Of a stretch of DNA of 64,000 nt, positions 22,701-33,690 are shown piece by piece. Each line of letters starts with the position of its first letter. Within the stretch, counting starts at the first letter, position 1. The DNA is from Mytilisepta virgata. Lineage: Eukaryota; Mollusca; Bivalvia; Mytilida; Mytilidae. The stretch covers positions 930,001 to 994,000 of the forward strand of contig JAPWFG010000018.1 in NCBI GenBank assembly GCA_028015205.1, in the 5' to 3' direction. The position numbers and the translations under genes were made by a program. The notes under the pieces were generated by a model. The model did no database searches. It worked only from the letters and a program-made list of their open reading frames with translations, and was not told the DNA's origin.

Positions 22701-23223
22701 TCCAGTGATTTCTAAACTGCCGCAGTTATAACATTATTTGGTAAACAACTATAAATATTATGTAAACATAGTATACATGTTATAAGGCTACGCAAAACAA
22801 ATTAGGCCAAGATAAATAATATAATAATTACAATATCATAACAGAACCATACAATTTACGGGAATAATTTCACTGGATATATAGCAGTTTGACAAACACC
22901 AATTTTGATCATTGAGAAGCTTGATTTCTGTTTACTAATGGTATGTGATTAAAACGTCCAGTTGATTTTTAAAGAGTTAACTCCCTTAGGTGTTCTGTAC
23001 TCCCTTAAGTACATAAATTCTTATTCCCCGCCTCCAATAAGCAGTTATTTTTAATCATTCATTTTGATTTGAATTGATAAAACATTATCTTACAGATATG
23101 AAAGAACAACATGTTATAGAAACTTTATCATCTAAAAGAGCACAGATATTATTAGCAGTTCAGTTAACGAAGATGATTCTAAAAATAGATGATGTACGAG
23201 GTGGAGATCAGGGATATATGTAA
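13706..23223 (+). CDS. CCT5: CCT5, T-complex protein 1 subunit epsilon (ten exons, complete)
   Basis: One subunit of the hetero-oligomeric cytosolic chaperonin TRiC/CCT, which folds actin, tubulin and other proteins using ATP. Exons: 13706-13810, 15254-15479, 16077-16275, 16922-17114, 17430-17579, 19476-19595, 19908-20093, 20778-20915, 21698-21878, 23096-23223. Lengths sum to 1626 nt, giving 541 aa, the length I recall for human CCT5. All introns are GT-AG and phases fit. Key motifs are [10 protein letters not shown] (51-60), NDGATIL (72-78), GDGTTG (103-108, ATP site), HDAL (403-406) with the catalytic Asp404, and GGGA (421-424). The N-terminus [16 protein letters not shown] and the [10 protein letters not shown] segment are epsilon-specific. 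The C-terminus after KIDD is shorter in acidic residues than I remember for vertebrates and ends GGDQGYM. Introns carry a SINE, a MITE and other repeats. Coding sequence looks intact. Confidence 0.97.
15794..16035 (+). mobile_element. tRNA-derived SINE, type 1, copy 2 (CCT5 intron 2)
   Basis: The B-box region ATGAGTTCGAATCTCACATG, the body GATTCTCTCGGGGTACCCCA and the end AAAACGGCATAAAACCCCAA parallel the copy at 8707-8937. It is in sense orientation and ends about 40 bp before the exon 3 acceptor, the T-rich TTTTTTTTCAG at 16066-16076. Confidence 0.75.
17831..18626. mobile_element. CAGGG-ended MITE, copy 1 (CCT5 intron 5)
   Basis: The ends are CAGGGTTCTCGCTAAG and CTTAGTGAGAACCCTG, a 16-bp inverted repeat with one mismatch. 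The direct duplication AATTAT flanks both sides (17825-17830 and 18627-18632). A second, 815-bp copy at 37652-38466 has its own 6-bp duplication. The left subterminal zone is rich in GCGTCC/GGACGC palindromes and the right in GAGTCC/GGACTC palindromes. No transposase frame is present, so it is non-autonomous. Compared with copy 2 it lacks 14 bp of one left palindrome. Confidence 0.85.
18718..18970. repeat. Dispersed repeat family C, copy 1 (CCT5 intron 5)
   Basis: It starts with a poly-C run facing a poly-G run around CAAACTTGTTTG. The body then holds AGCGCAACTCCTCCTAGACC and CATCATCCAAAGATGTGCAT, and it ends CCTTTGTGAGCTTTGCCCAC AGTACATCTAG. Related copies are at 45055-45300 and 53915-54490. 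Confidence 0.65.
21060..21300 (-). mobile_element. Diverged SINE, type 2 (CCT5 intron 8)
   Basis: AATGAGAACATGCTGATGTG, CAACAAATACCAATTCTAAT and GTCTTTAGTTTGAATCCAGA line up with the type 2 SINEs at 8965-9320 and 9990-10352. It is clearly older, with many differences. The tRNA-like head end is lost. Confidence 0.5.
21280..21610 (+). repeat. Duplicated segment in CCT5 intron 8 (pairs with 23985-24370)
   Basis: The core TTTATGACATAGCGAATTTC through AACATGTTGGATCAGACACT to CAACATGTCACACTGATTTG (about 21325-21455) recurs at about 24045-24175 with only a few differences. The flanks are more diverged. No coding frame is conserved. Confidence 0.7.
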
Positions 23224-24559
23224 TCAGTAGGTATGTATTTTAGAAGAGATCAGCCTTTTAAAGAAAGAGAAAAAAAACATTTGGGTTACATAGTTTTATT
23301 TAGCATTTAATCTGGAGTAGCATGTATTTAAAAATGAGTAAGTCTGATGTGTTTATATGGTGTTATTATACAAAAAATCCAGTTTTTAGTTTGGCAAGAA
23401 CATAGTTTTGAAGGAAAATCCAGAGTTGCCATGCAACTGGAAAATTGGGAAAATTCCTTGAGATTTATGGAAATCTGTAAAAAACTCTAAAATTTTGGCA
23501 CCTTACTTTGTTTATTCATTAACACCTGTAACAGCCAAATCAATACAACAAGGAACCAGTCACGTCTTGGTCATCTGTGCATTTATTTAAACCAGGTCTT
23601 TTAACGGTCATTGGGTGTTAGTCTTTAACCTTGCTTAAATGGTGCTACATTTTACCCCGTCATTTTGCCAAAAAATGACTTGGAAAATTGTTCGAAACAC
23701 CATTAAAAGTCCTTGAAAAAACTGGTGGAACCCTTGAAATAAGCTTTGATGTCAAAGAGACAGCATCTTGTTGATTTTTGAGATATGAGTTTTAGATATG
23801 ATTAAAAGGGTTTTTTCATCTTTCAAGGTCAAATGTTTACGTAATGTTTTTATCAGCTTAATACCTTATTTGATCTAGGAAAATGTTGTCTGTCACACTC
23901 TGCATGTAGCCTATCGGTGAAAATTTTAAAACAAGCAACTGTCTAAGTGACTTCAATCCAGATTCTTAGTGGAGCAGCAACAAATTCTGATTGAACCCAG
24001 ACGGCTAATATAAAGCCATAGACTTTTAGAAAAAAATCATTTTTATGACATAGCGAATTTCTAACTTGTTGCACAATAACATGTTGGATCAGACACTATG
24101 TAATATTATCATATCACCCTGAACCATGGTCATGTAGTTTCACTATCAACATGTCACACTGATTTGGGTAATACAAAATTTTTTCAGTAAAATGATTATT
24201 GTATACTACCCAATTAAGATCTTTTGGTGACAAGATTGTTTTGAGAAGATGACATTATTGATTCTTATTAGTTATTGAAATAAAAAAAGGAATCATTAAG
24301 TTGGGAAAAATAAATCTTTCAAGGTTTATACCATCTATATTTTAATAGATTTATATCGAATGTAGTTAATTTCATATGAATTGACTGTTACTGTAAGTTT
24401 TCTGGTTAAAACAGTGCCCTATTCTTAATTAGACATTTAATAGTTGTCGGTCATGATGGAAGCCGAGCAAGAAACATGGAAAAACTAGACATTAAAGACC
24501 ATTGCACAGAGTTACGTAAAACCTAAGAATGATAGGGTCTCCCGTGTGAAAATTGTCTA
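23224..24559. other. CCT5 3' flank with duplicated segment
   Basis: No gene is recognised. The CCT5 3' UTR should start here but no obvious polyadenylation signal was fixed. The duplicated segment 23985-24370 lies inside. A 'ccaGaGTTGCCATGCAA' phrase at about 23420 resembles one at about 19105 in CCT5 intron 5. Confidence 0.5.
23985..24370 (+). repeat. Duplicated segment downstream of CCT5 (pairs with 21280-21610)
   Basis: It shares the 130-bp core described for the intron 8 copy, in the same orientation, about 2.7 kb further on. Confidence 0.7.
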
Positions 24560-25165
24560 GATACATGCATAAAAAGGCCATGGAAGCTTTTGTCATCATT
24601 TGGCGTCCGTTGTCCGTCTGTCTTTTATATTTTCACATTTTAATCTTCTGTTCGTTTCGTCTCGATTGGACAACAAACATAGCCAACGTAGGTAATTCTT
24701 GTTTCTGAGTGGCTGAGATTTCAAAAATCTTCTCTGAAACTGCTTGGCCGAATGGAACAAAACTTGACAGCAATGGTCCTTAGGTGGGCCTCTTTCAGAA
24801 TTTTATCTAATGACTGTGCCTGTCATCCAAGATGGCCGTCAGAGTCGAACTTAGTTTAACATAGGACCCTATCGGAAATTTAAAGATCTTTTTGTCTGAA
24901 ACCACTTGGCCAATTGGAACAAAACTTGGCAGCAATTGTCCTTAGTTGGTCCTTTTTCAGAACTATATCCAATGACCCTGTCCACCATCCAAGATGGCTG
25001 CCAGAGCAGAACTTAGTTTAACATATGACCTAATGAGAAAGTTCGCCAAATGATCTTGTTTGAAACTAGTGAGACAATTGGAACTTGACAGCAATGTTCC
25101 AGGCTGCCATTCAAGATGGACATAGTCCAGGTGAGCGATACATGCTCTTGGGAGCCTCTAGTTGA
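24560..25165. repeat. Dispersed repeat family F, copy 1
   Basis: Internal units with CCAATTGGAACAAAACTTGG and CAAGATGGCTGCCAGAG repeat about every 180 bp. It ends GTGAGCGATACATGCTC then GGGAGCCTCTAGTTG, as do the copies at 32241-32986 and 34571-35201. Confidence 0.6.
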
Positions 25166-25480
25166 ATATTAAATTGACAATTTTTCCCTGGCTTGGGAAA
25201 ACATATCTGTTTATCAATAATTTTGAAGTAATTGTATGGATTTATTATTCCAAAGCATAGGAGATCAACAATAATATGAGAGCAATTCGGAGTTGTATCC
25301 CTTACCATGCAAGAAAAAAAAACCAAATTTATTCTGTAGTAGTATTGATATATATGAGGCCAAAATTAAAATTAAGTTTGTTTCCCCACGCCCCGACCGA
25401 CTGAGAAAATAGCCGCCGACTCAAAAAAAATTTTTGAGTTCTGAGTTCAAATTTTTTTTTTAACACTAGTACTGCAGGAC

Positions 25481-25584
25481 GTCGATATAGTGATTGCCAA
25501 AACAACTTTATTGTACTGACACTGTCGTCGATATATTGAGCACTTCCGGTAGTTCCGTTCAGTGCAGGTCGTCACTATATCGAC
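25481..25584. repeat. 13-bp inverted repeat around a GC-richer stretch
   Basis: GTCGATATAGTGA (25481-25493) is the exact reverse complement of TCACTATATCGAC (25572-25584). GCAGGACGTC and GCAGGTCGTC precede the two arms in direct orientation. Element class unknown. Confidence 0.6.
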
Positions 25585-25859
25585 TTTCTATATTAGGTAG
25601 ACTTTTCGAGTCCCAGCCAATGAAATCAAGCAGATATATTTATATTTAGTTGATATTACGTCAGAAAAAGGATTTCCCTATAGAAAACAGTTTTTATTGG
25701 TCAATTCCGACATCCTATTCTAAAATTATTTTGATGACAAATGTTGACCTCGTAGTTTGTTTACATCGAGTTTGAAACAATTGAAGTAGACGAAGGTTGC
25801 GGACGGCGACACGTTTTTAGAGAAGTTTTACCCTGAAAAATCGAGATTTTGTGAAAGAA

Positions 25860-26018
25860 ATGTTTCTTGAGGATGATTCTGAAGAAGAATATTTAGATTT
25901 TGATAAAGATGATTCAGAAAATGATGAACAAATCGCGCCGTTTCAGGATACATGGATATGTGGAAACTTTGATACAAGTGTTCTTGCCTTCGACGCTGAG
26001 AAGAAATTATTTTATTAA
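25860..26018 (+). CDS. Possible small acidic ORF or first exon, unrecognised
   Basis: The ATG at 25860 opens a 52-codon frame with MFLEDDSEEEYLDFDKDDSE at its start, then DTWICGNFDTS, ending TAA at 26016-26018. The acidic N-terminus is typical of proteins encoded by some mobile genes, but I recognise no family. An in-frame stop lies just upstream, so the start is fixed. It could be a decayed element. Confidence 0.2.
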   Translation: MFLEDDSEEEYLDFDKDDSENDEQIAPFQDTWICGNFDTSVLAFDAEKKLFY

Positions 26019-26623
26019 AATTTTGATTTGGGAGAAAATCCGGAGATTATTGATTTTTTTCGTTAATTATTGGTGAAATTTCATTAATAAAGTAATTGAA
26101 GAAACAAATTGCTACGCTGAAACCTTTCCAGTCTGAGCAAGGACAACAAAAATCTATGCCACACTCGTAGGAATTATGCATGTTTACTTTGTATACCTGC
26201 ATGACATGCATGGATTCATAAAGTAAAATTATAAAAAGAATAATGGATAAAAAAGTTTTCTTACTGCTAATTACTGAGAAAAAGAATAATACAAAAACAA
26301 CAATATTTTCAGATATTTCAATAAAATATTTGGACGGAAGGGTGAAAAACGTTGTCTCGAACAGACTTTACATGCATATATATTTAAAACAGTTTGCTAC
26401 TAGTATGCACTGAGAGGGAAAACATCACCGTCATGAACAATTCTGAGGTACAAACTCAAATAAAATCAGATGAAATTAATGTCAAGTTGACACCTGACAC
26501 TGAGAGCTACAAACATTTAGACATTCTAACACTTACATTAAAGTTGCTACAAATGGTTATATGTGCCAGACATACACATGATCGATTTGTTTTGCTCTGT
26601 TGGGTATTAAAAAATTATCAAGA

Positions 26624-26626
<3 letters not shown>

Positions 26627-26659
<33 letters not shown>
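26627..26659. repeat. Poly-A run of about 33
   Basis: An uninterrupted A run followed by CACCTACCTATCTACCC. Possibly a retroposon tail, but no body could be delimited. Confidence 0.7.
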
Positions 26660-26660
<1 letters not shown>

Positions 26661-26884
26661 ACCTACCTATCTACCCACTTACAACAATGTGGGTAGGGGT
26701 GTGGGGAAACATACATTTTTTTAATAGTGGCCTGACCTAATTCTTATTCCACTCATTACATAAATGACTTGTCAAATTTTATTTTAAGAAAATGACATTG
26801 TTGCCAATTCATTACATTGTTGTTGATAATTTGTCTGGTTTATGATTGTCTACAATACATATATACAGTGTAAGTACATATTTA

Positions 26885-27310
26885 TTTATTCTGTCGCCTG
26901 TGGAACGCATGGTCGACACATGGGGATCACTATCTGTCGTCTTTCGTCGTCACACTTTTCTTATATCCTGAACTACTCGTAAACCGCTCAAAGGAATTTG
27001 ATGAAACTTTCTCTGTGGATTAACCTTAATGCACAGATGTGCATATATATTTCATTTTTAGAAAATTAAAAAAATTTTTTTGTAAAAATTGATATTTTTG
27101 AGAGAAAAAAAAAGGGGGGGGGGGGTCAAAACGTCTATCCTCAACTACTCCATAACCGCTCAAAGCAATTTTATGAAACTTTCTCTGTGCATTAACCTTA
27201 ATGCAAAGGTGTGCATATATATTTTATTTTTATAAAATTTTAATATCTTTTGTAAAAATTGACGTATGCAGGCGACACGTCTTCCTTGGAAGGCTCACAC
27301 ATTTTTCATC
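26885..27310. repeat. Dispersed repeat family D, second locus
   Basis: It starts TTCTGTCGCCTGTGGAACGC and ends GCAGGCGACACGTCTTCC followed by GGCTCACACATTTTT. CAGGCGACA against TGTCGCCTG suggests short inverted ends. Two internal units match those at 3630-4015. Confidence 0.6.
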
Positions 27311-28274
27311 AAAGTTTTGGGATGCACAAAATCTGTTATTGATGTCAAACATGTCTAATTTAATTTTACTTTTTTACAGGATTATAAGTGTGTGGAAGTG
27401 AGCCATGAATTTAACTTATTTAAAGATCTTCACAGAATTTGGATAATTGGTATATTTCACTGCAAAAGGATGAGTCAACAGTTTGAATGAATTTCATTTG
27501 ATATAGAATAAGTACAGGAGACCGCTTTTCTATTATCAATGAGGAAAAAAATGATGGTTTAAAGCTGTAAAACAATAATTTTAAAGTAACTCATCTAAAG
27601 CGGTATTTTCATTTAAATTTCATGAAGAAATGTGTTCAGTCATCAGAACATGGATATTATTAATATTGAATGTTTTCAGAGATACCTTATGTGAATTTTG
27701 AATTGATGTGCTTTATTTCTCATAAAATATGATTTTTTTTAAAGTAATATTTGTAAAGTGCAGTTATCCTTGTTAGAGTCACTTACAAAAAACTTACTGA
27801 TAAATGTTATTTCAAGCAGGAATGGGTGATCAAATTTTATTGAGCCAACTGAACATTTTTATGGAAAGACTAAAACATAACTTTCACTTTACAGGAATGT
27901 GAAACAGTCCTTTCAAAATATAAAAAACTATTTGAAAAAAATTATGAATTTAACATCAAATGGACTATATTCTAGCTAACTTGTTCTGTCCAAATTAGAT
28001 TTAGGTGGTCTGAAATTTCTCGTTTCGTTATTGTAAAAACATTTGATAAGCCTAAAAAAAGGTGCCATGAAATCTTTTTCTACAATATTTGTTTTGTCTG
28101 TGATTGAGTGAGTGCTATTTTACGTAATATTTGTATGGACTATTTTGTATTAAAAAGAACCAAATTCTTCATGTGTTTGAATATTTATAAGGCCAATTGA
28201 TACAATGGACCACCATTGTTTAGACCTTTTGGTGATGAACATTATTGTAGTTAATTTTTATCCCTGATTTTTAT

Positions 28275-28775
28275 CATGCCCTTGTTGCTAGCCGACAGGG
28301 GCATCAAGGTTTACCCTTGTCCGTCTGTCCATACATACCTCCTGAAATTGGTTTCCATTCTCTAACATTAGTTTTCCTCAATCAAATGTACATGTAATGA
28401 AATTTACACACAATGCTTAATGCCAACAAACACAGATCGAGTTTGAATTTGTGTGGCGGTCACATTCAACGTTCTGGCGTTATGCCCCTTTATAAAGGGA
28501 AAAATTGCTGAATTTGCCGTTTGCAAACTCAACTTTACTTTGCCTCAACCAAATGTAATGAAACTTATACACAATGCTTATTACCCCCAAACACTGATCA
28601 ACTTTCATCCTTGTGTTATGCCCCTAGTTAAATTGAGAATTGCCAAATTTGCCCTTTTGCACACTTTTACTCATTAAGTTTCAAAGAAAACAAAACGTCA
28701 ATAGGCTGGTTTGAATGAGTACATTGCATATTTATAAACGGGGTCATCCGTGTCCCATGGACACATTCTTCTTTT
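28275..28775. repeat. Dispersed repeat family E
   Basis: It starts ATGCCCTTGTTGCTAGCCGA then CAGGGGCATCAAG, and ends GGGTCATCCGTGTCCCATGG followed by ACACATTCTTC. Internal units share TGCCTCAACCAAATGTAATG and CACAATGCTTA. A partial relative is at 37100-37325. Confidence 0.55.
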
Positions 28776-29221
28776 ATTAAACATAAATTCTGGTTATCAG
28801 TTTGGTGATGAATCAAAATCCCAGGTTGGTGTCTGATTGAGTCTTTTTCGTCTGCTGATAAAGGGGGTGCAATACAGGTTTAGCCATGCAATAAAGAGGT
28901 GAGTAAGGTTGAACGAGAATGCATGTAATACGGATGGAGCACCTGGTGCTTTATCGTATATACAAAATGACTATTTAGTACTAAAGATGATAAATGTATA
29001 TACAAATTTCAGAATATACGTATCTACCTGAGAAACAAAAATATCTTGTACTTATCCGGTACCAAAGACCAAAAAATTGTGGGTCTATCTTTTTCAAGTT
29101 TTGTGTCTTGAGCAGTCTTATTTTAAAACTTAGTAATATGGGGATATTCTGGTTCGCTAAGGTGTTTCTTTGGTATCCTACTGCTCGGTATAAAATATCT
29201 GAATATAAATTTCACTCATTT

Positions 29222-31995
29222 TTGTCGAGCCTGCGATTTTAGTCGCAGAAAGCTCGAGATAGGGATAGTGATCTGCAAGCAGCGGCGTTAACTAACTTCT
29301 TAAAAGCTTTATATCTTAGAAGGTGGAAGACCTGGATGCTTTATACTTTGTATATAGATGCCTTATGTTACGAAGTTTCCATCTGTCATATGTACATTGT
29401 CCTTGACCTCATTTTCATGGTTCAGTGACTACTTGGAAAAAAAGTTAAGATATTTTGTAATTTTAATTTCTCTCTTATTATGAGTAGTAGGATAACTATT
29501 TGGTATGTGTGTACTTTCTAAGGTCCTCGTCCCCGTCAGTTTTCAATTGACCTCGACCCCATTTCAAGGATCAGTGAATAAGGTTTAAATTTTGGTGGTC
29601 AAGTCCATATCTCGGATACTATAAGCAATAGGTCTAGTATATTTGGTGGATGTAAGGTGTACATGTCCAACTGGCAGGTGTCATCTGACCTTGACCTCAT
29701 TTTCATGGTTCAGTGGTTATAGCTAAGTTTTTGTGTTTTGGCCTGTTTTTATACGACCGCAAAATTTTTGCGGTCGTATATTGGTATGACGTTGGCGTCG
29801 TCGGCGGTGGTGGCGGCGGCGACGTCGTCCGAAGACATTTGGTTTTCGCACTATAACTTTAGTATAAGTGAATAGAAATCTATGAAATTTAAACACAAGG
29901 TTTATGACCACAAAAGGAAGGTTTGGATTGATTTTGGGAGTTTTGGTCCCAACAGTTTAAGAATTAGGGGCTAAAAAAGGGCCCAAATAAGCATTTTTCT
30001 TGGTTTTTGCACAATAACTTTAGTATAAGTAAATAGAAATCTATGATATTATCTTGGTGTAAGCGAGGTAATCCAAACACATTTAAAGTAAAATATTGTG
30101 TATGATTCAATTATGTATAAAGAAATGTAGATTGTCTTGGGGTGATTTATATCTTTCAATTTATTTTTAGAAGTTACTATTAATTAATATTAATTTTAGC
30201 CATATGTCATTTTCTATTTTAAGACTTCAATGATGTATTTAAATGGGTAATTATGTTTGCAAACTCCATGAGAAATTTGAATAGGGATTGACCTTATCTT
30301 GAGGGAAAGAATTTTTTTTTTTTGGAAAAAGGGAAAGGGGGGGGGGGTGTGAAAATTTAGGGGGTAAATAAGAAATTGTGGGGGGGACAATTTTTTCTCA
30401 TTTCAGATTTCAGAAATTAAAAAGAAAATATCTCAAACATTTTTTTTTGCAAAAAAGGGTGGGGGGGGGGGGGGGGGGTACAATAAGTTTTTTTTTTTTT
30501 TTTTTTTTTTTTTTGGGGGGGGGGGGGGTCAATACGCAATAGCATAGTGTATTTTTTTTCTCATTTCATATTTCATAAATTAAAAAGATTTCAATTTTTT
30601 TTTTGGAAGAAAAGGGTGGGGGGGTTTTGGCATGGGGGGTTAAGTTGCAACTTCATAGTGTATTGCGAAAAAGCTAAAAAAGTGGTAAATTTTTTTTTTT
30701 TTGGGGGGGGGGGGAGGGGGGCAATTCTCCACAGCATATTGTATTGCACAAGAAGCAAAAAATTGAATATAAATTCAAATCATATGACCAATTCTAAGTT
30801 CTTTGATTTCAGTTATTCTGTGTCAGAAACCTATTATGTGTCAAATATTTAAAGAAATTTTCAATTGCACAGTATTGCGCAATAGCAAGAAATTGATATG
30901 TGTGTCCTGTTATCAAAACTTTATTATTAACAAATTCCATTGGAAATTTGCCAATAACTTTAGTTTAATGGACTTCATTTGAAATTTGCCAATATAAAAT
31001 GTGCTGATGAAGCTTTTTTGTTTATCTCATCTAAACTGCTTTTAAATTATGTATATTTAAAATTTGCCATCCATGACTATGATGTCATTTTCTATTTTAA
31101 TACGTTTATGTTGTATTTAAATGGGCTGTTATGGTTGCAAAGTATAAAGAAATTGCTGGGGGGGGGGGGGGGGGGGGGGGGGGATTTGAAAACAAAATTT
31201 AGCGGGTGTAAATGAGAAATTGGGAATGGGGTTAATTTTTTTCTCATTTCATATTGCATAAATTTAAAAAGATAATTTCAAATTTTTTTTAGCAAAAAAA
31301 AGGGGGGGGTTACAATAAATTTTATTGTTTTTTGGGGTTTTTTTGGGAGGGGTTGGTCAATGTGCAACTTCATAGTGTATTGCACAAAAGCTAAAAAAGG
31401 GGTAAATTATTTTTTGGGGGGGGGAGGGGGGCTTTTCAGGGTTCAACATCTGCGGTCGTATCTAGCTGCGCCCCGCGGAGCATTTTATTTGAATACTGTA
31501 TGCAATAGGTCTACTATATTTGGTGTATGGAAGGCTTGTAAGGTCTACATGTCCAACTGGCAGGTGTCAGCTGACCTTGGCTTCATTTTCATGGTTCAGT
31601 GGTTATAGTTCAGTTTTTGTGTTTTGGCCTGTTTTTCGAATACTGTATGCAATAGGTCTACTATATTTGGTTTATGGAAGGATTGTAAGGTGTACATGTC
31701 CAACTGGCAGGTGTCATCTGACCCTGACCTCATTTTCATGGTTCAGTGGTGTGTTTTGGCCTGTTTTTCAAATACTGTATGCAATAGGTCTACTATATTT
31801 GGTGTATGGAAGGATTGTAAGGTGTACATGTCCAACTGGCAGGTGTCATCTGACCTTGACTTCATTTTCATGGTTCAGTGGTTATAGTTCAGTTTTTGTG
31901 TTTTGGCCTGTTTTTCGAATACTGTATGCAATATGTCTGATAGAATTTACTTTCATTAGAAATACACGACAGGCAAGACATTTTTGTGTGTCCAC
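29222..31995 (+). repeat. Dispersed repeat family B, split by family A insertion
   Basis: It starts TTGTCGAGCCTGCGATTTTA with GTCGCAGAAAGCTCGAGA and ends GGCAAGACATTTTTGTGTGT then CCACTCTTG. Internal units of about 130-147 bp contain TGTACATGTCCAACTGGCAG and CTTGACCTCATTTTCATGGT. A family A element interrupts it from 29751 to about 31489, and the unit series resumes at GAATACTGTATGCAATAGG. The plus-strand frames at 31520-32107 and 31624-31887 are by-products of the tandem units. Intact-order copy: 51663-52848. Confidence 0.75.
29751..31489 (+). repeat. Dispersed repeat family A, copy 1 (poly-G/poly-T rich)
   Basis: It opens with a near-perfect palindrome (29751-29780: ATACGACCGCAAAA facing TTTTTGCGGTCGTAT). 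It continues TATTGGTATGACGTTGGCGT and closes TGCGGTCGTATCTAGCTGCG followed by GGAGCATTTTATTT. Long runs of G and T (30320-30720, 31158-31184, 31410-31430) expand its middle. GCGGTCGTAT at both ends acts as an inverted/direct marker. Other copies: 43060-44003, 47769-48814 and, reversed, 61572-62335. Confidence 0.75.
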
Positions 31996-32240
31996 TCTTG
32001 TTTATCCTTTGAATTATAACTTTCATAAGATAACAATTTGCAGAGTCGAATTATGTATCTCATCATTGACACAAGAAAAATTAAACTTTTCAGTCTTACC
32101 ACAGTAACCGGCATGTTCAAAATAAAGATGGCTCATCTTACATAAATGTATGTTGCAGTGTACAACATTGTCATAATTGTTGTTGTATTGCCTATTTCTT
32201 GGTAAAGATCAACAATTTCGTGTGGAAAAAGATAATTTTT

Positions 32241-32986
32241 AGATCACCTGGCCCAAATGCCATGTGAGCTTTTGTCGTCCGTCTGTAAACTTTTACATTT
32301 TGATCTTCTCTGGAACCCCTGAGCCAAATGAACTGAAACTTGGTATGGAGCATCTATGATAAGACCTTTATAAACACTGATAAAGTTTGTATATTTTGTC
32401 CCAGTCGGACAACTAATATGGCCGCTATGAGGATTTCTTATTTCTGATTGGACAAATTTTTGAATCTCTTCCTCTGAAACAGCATAGCAAAATGAACTGA
32501 AACTTGGTATGACGTGTCTTTGAAAGGACGTCTAGAAAGTTAGAATAATTTGTCCCGGACAGCTAATATGGCGGCCATGATGAATTCTAATTTCTGATTG
32601 GTCAAAAGTTTAAAAAAAAATTCTCATCTGAAAGCGCAAACCCAAATCAACTGTAACTTGGTATGAAGCATCTGTGGAAGGACATTGATGAAGTTTGCAT
32701 ATTTCGTTCCGGTAAGACGACTAATATGGCCGCCATGATGATTTTATGTTTCTGATTGCACACATTTTAAAAATCATCTCGGAAACGACATAGCTAAATC
32801 AACTGAAACTTAATTGGTATGAAGTATTTATGTAAGGACTTGTATAAAGTTTGCACATTTCGTCCCCGTAGGACAGCTTATATGGCGACATGAATTTTAT
32901 TTCTGATTTCAATTTTTTTTTTTCTGAAACCGATTGTGGGACTATCAGGTGAGCTATACAGGCTCAATTCTCTCGAGCCTCTTGTT
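32241..32986. repeat. Dispersed repeat family F, copy 2
   Basis: It starts AGATCACCTGGCCCAAATGC and ends AGGTGAGCTATACAGGCTCA then GAGCCTCTTGTTA. About four internal units of roughly 170-180 bp contain AACTGAAACTTGGTATG and CTAATATGGCCGCCATGATG. No coding frame. Confidence 0.65.
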
Positions 32987-33289
32987 ATTGTTACAGTTTA
33001 CAAATTCGTATTTATATAAAAGCCTCTATACGCATGTGCTAAAAGGGGATATATATATCGGATAATATATTGTTTGACGATATATAGTACGTCATATTAG
33101 AATTGGCGTTTTCATTAATTTCTTCACCTTCGAGAGCATATTGCCGCTATTATAGAAATTTCTTGTGAAAACAAAACATGATAGCTGACCGAGTTTTTCA
33201 TTACTTTTACATTTCGGAATTCCAGAGGCCAAATCATACCATGCCCTTTGACTTGTATGAGTGGCCGTTCATGTCAAAATAACGATACT

Positions 33290-33690
33290 TCCATCATGAT
33301 GGTTTTTCCATCGTGATGGTTTTAACAAGTATCAGGATGCTTTTGACAAGTATCATGATACTAGTCAAAAGCATCGTGATACTTGTTAAAAGTATCATGA
33401 TACAAGTCTTAAGTATCACGATACTTGCTTAAAGCATCACGATGCAATTGAATTGACAAAAGCATCGCGATGGAAGTTAAAAGCATCACGATGGAAGTCA
33501 AAAGCATCATGATGAAAATTAAAAGTATCGCGATGGAAGTTAAAAGCATCGCGATGGAAGCCAAAAGCATCACGATGGAAGTCAAAAGCATCATGATGGA
33601 AATTAAAAGCATCGCGATGGAAGTTAAAAGCATCGCGATGGAACTCAAAAGCATCACGATGGAAATGAAAACCATCACGATTAACGATAT
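33290..33690. repeat. 21-bp minisatellite with 84-bp higher-order unit, upstream of HECT gene
   Basis: From 33458 the unit AAAAGCATCACGATGGAAGT(C) repeats every 21 bp, eleven times to 33688. Units at 33479-33562 and 33563-33646 repeat as blocks of four (CACG, CATG, CGCG, CGCG cores). Each core (ATCRYGAT) is palindromic or nearly so. From 33290 to 33457 more diverged units appear, some inverted. Open frames on both strands come from the 21-bp period and are not genes. The array ends about 195 bp before the HECT gene start codon. Confidence 0.9.

Larger units (their letters stand above)
26019..29221. other. Intergenic, repeats only
   Basis: No gene is recognised. The stretch holds a poly-A run (26627-26659), family D (26885-27310) and family E (28275-28775). 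Confidence 0.5.

Noticed and set aside
26394..26696. 100-codon plus-strand frame
   Set aside because: It ends in a poly-Lys run from the poly-A tract. No motif, acceptor or related copy is seen.
31520..32107. 195-codon plus-strand frame
   Set aside because: It runs through tandem units of family B and repeats with them. No domain is visible.
33290..33690. CRISPR-like array
   Set aside because: Units are contiguous and lack unique spacers. The genome is eukaryotic.
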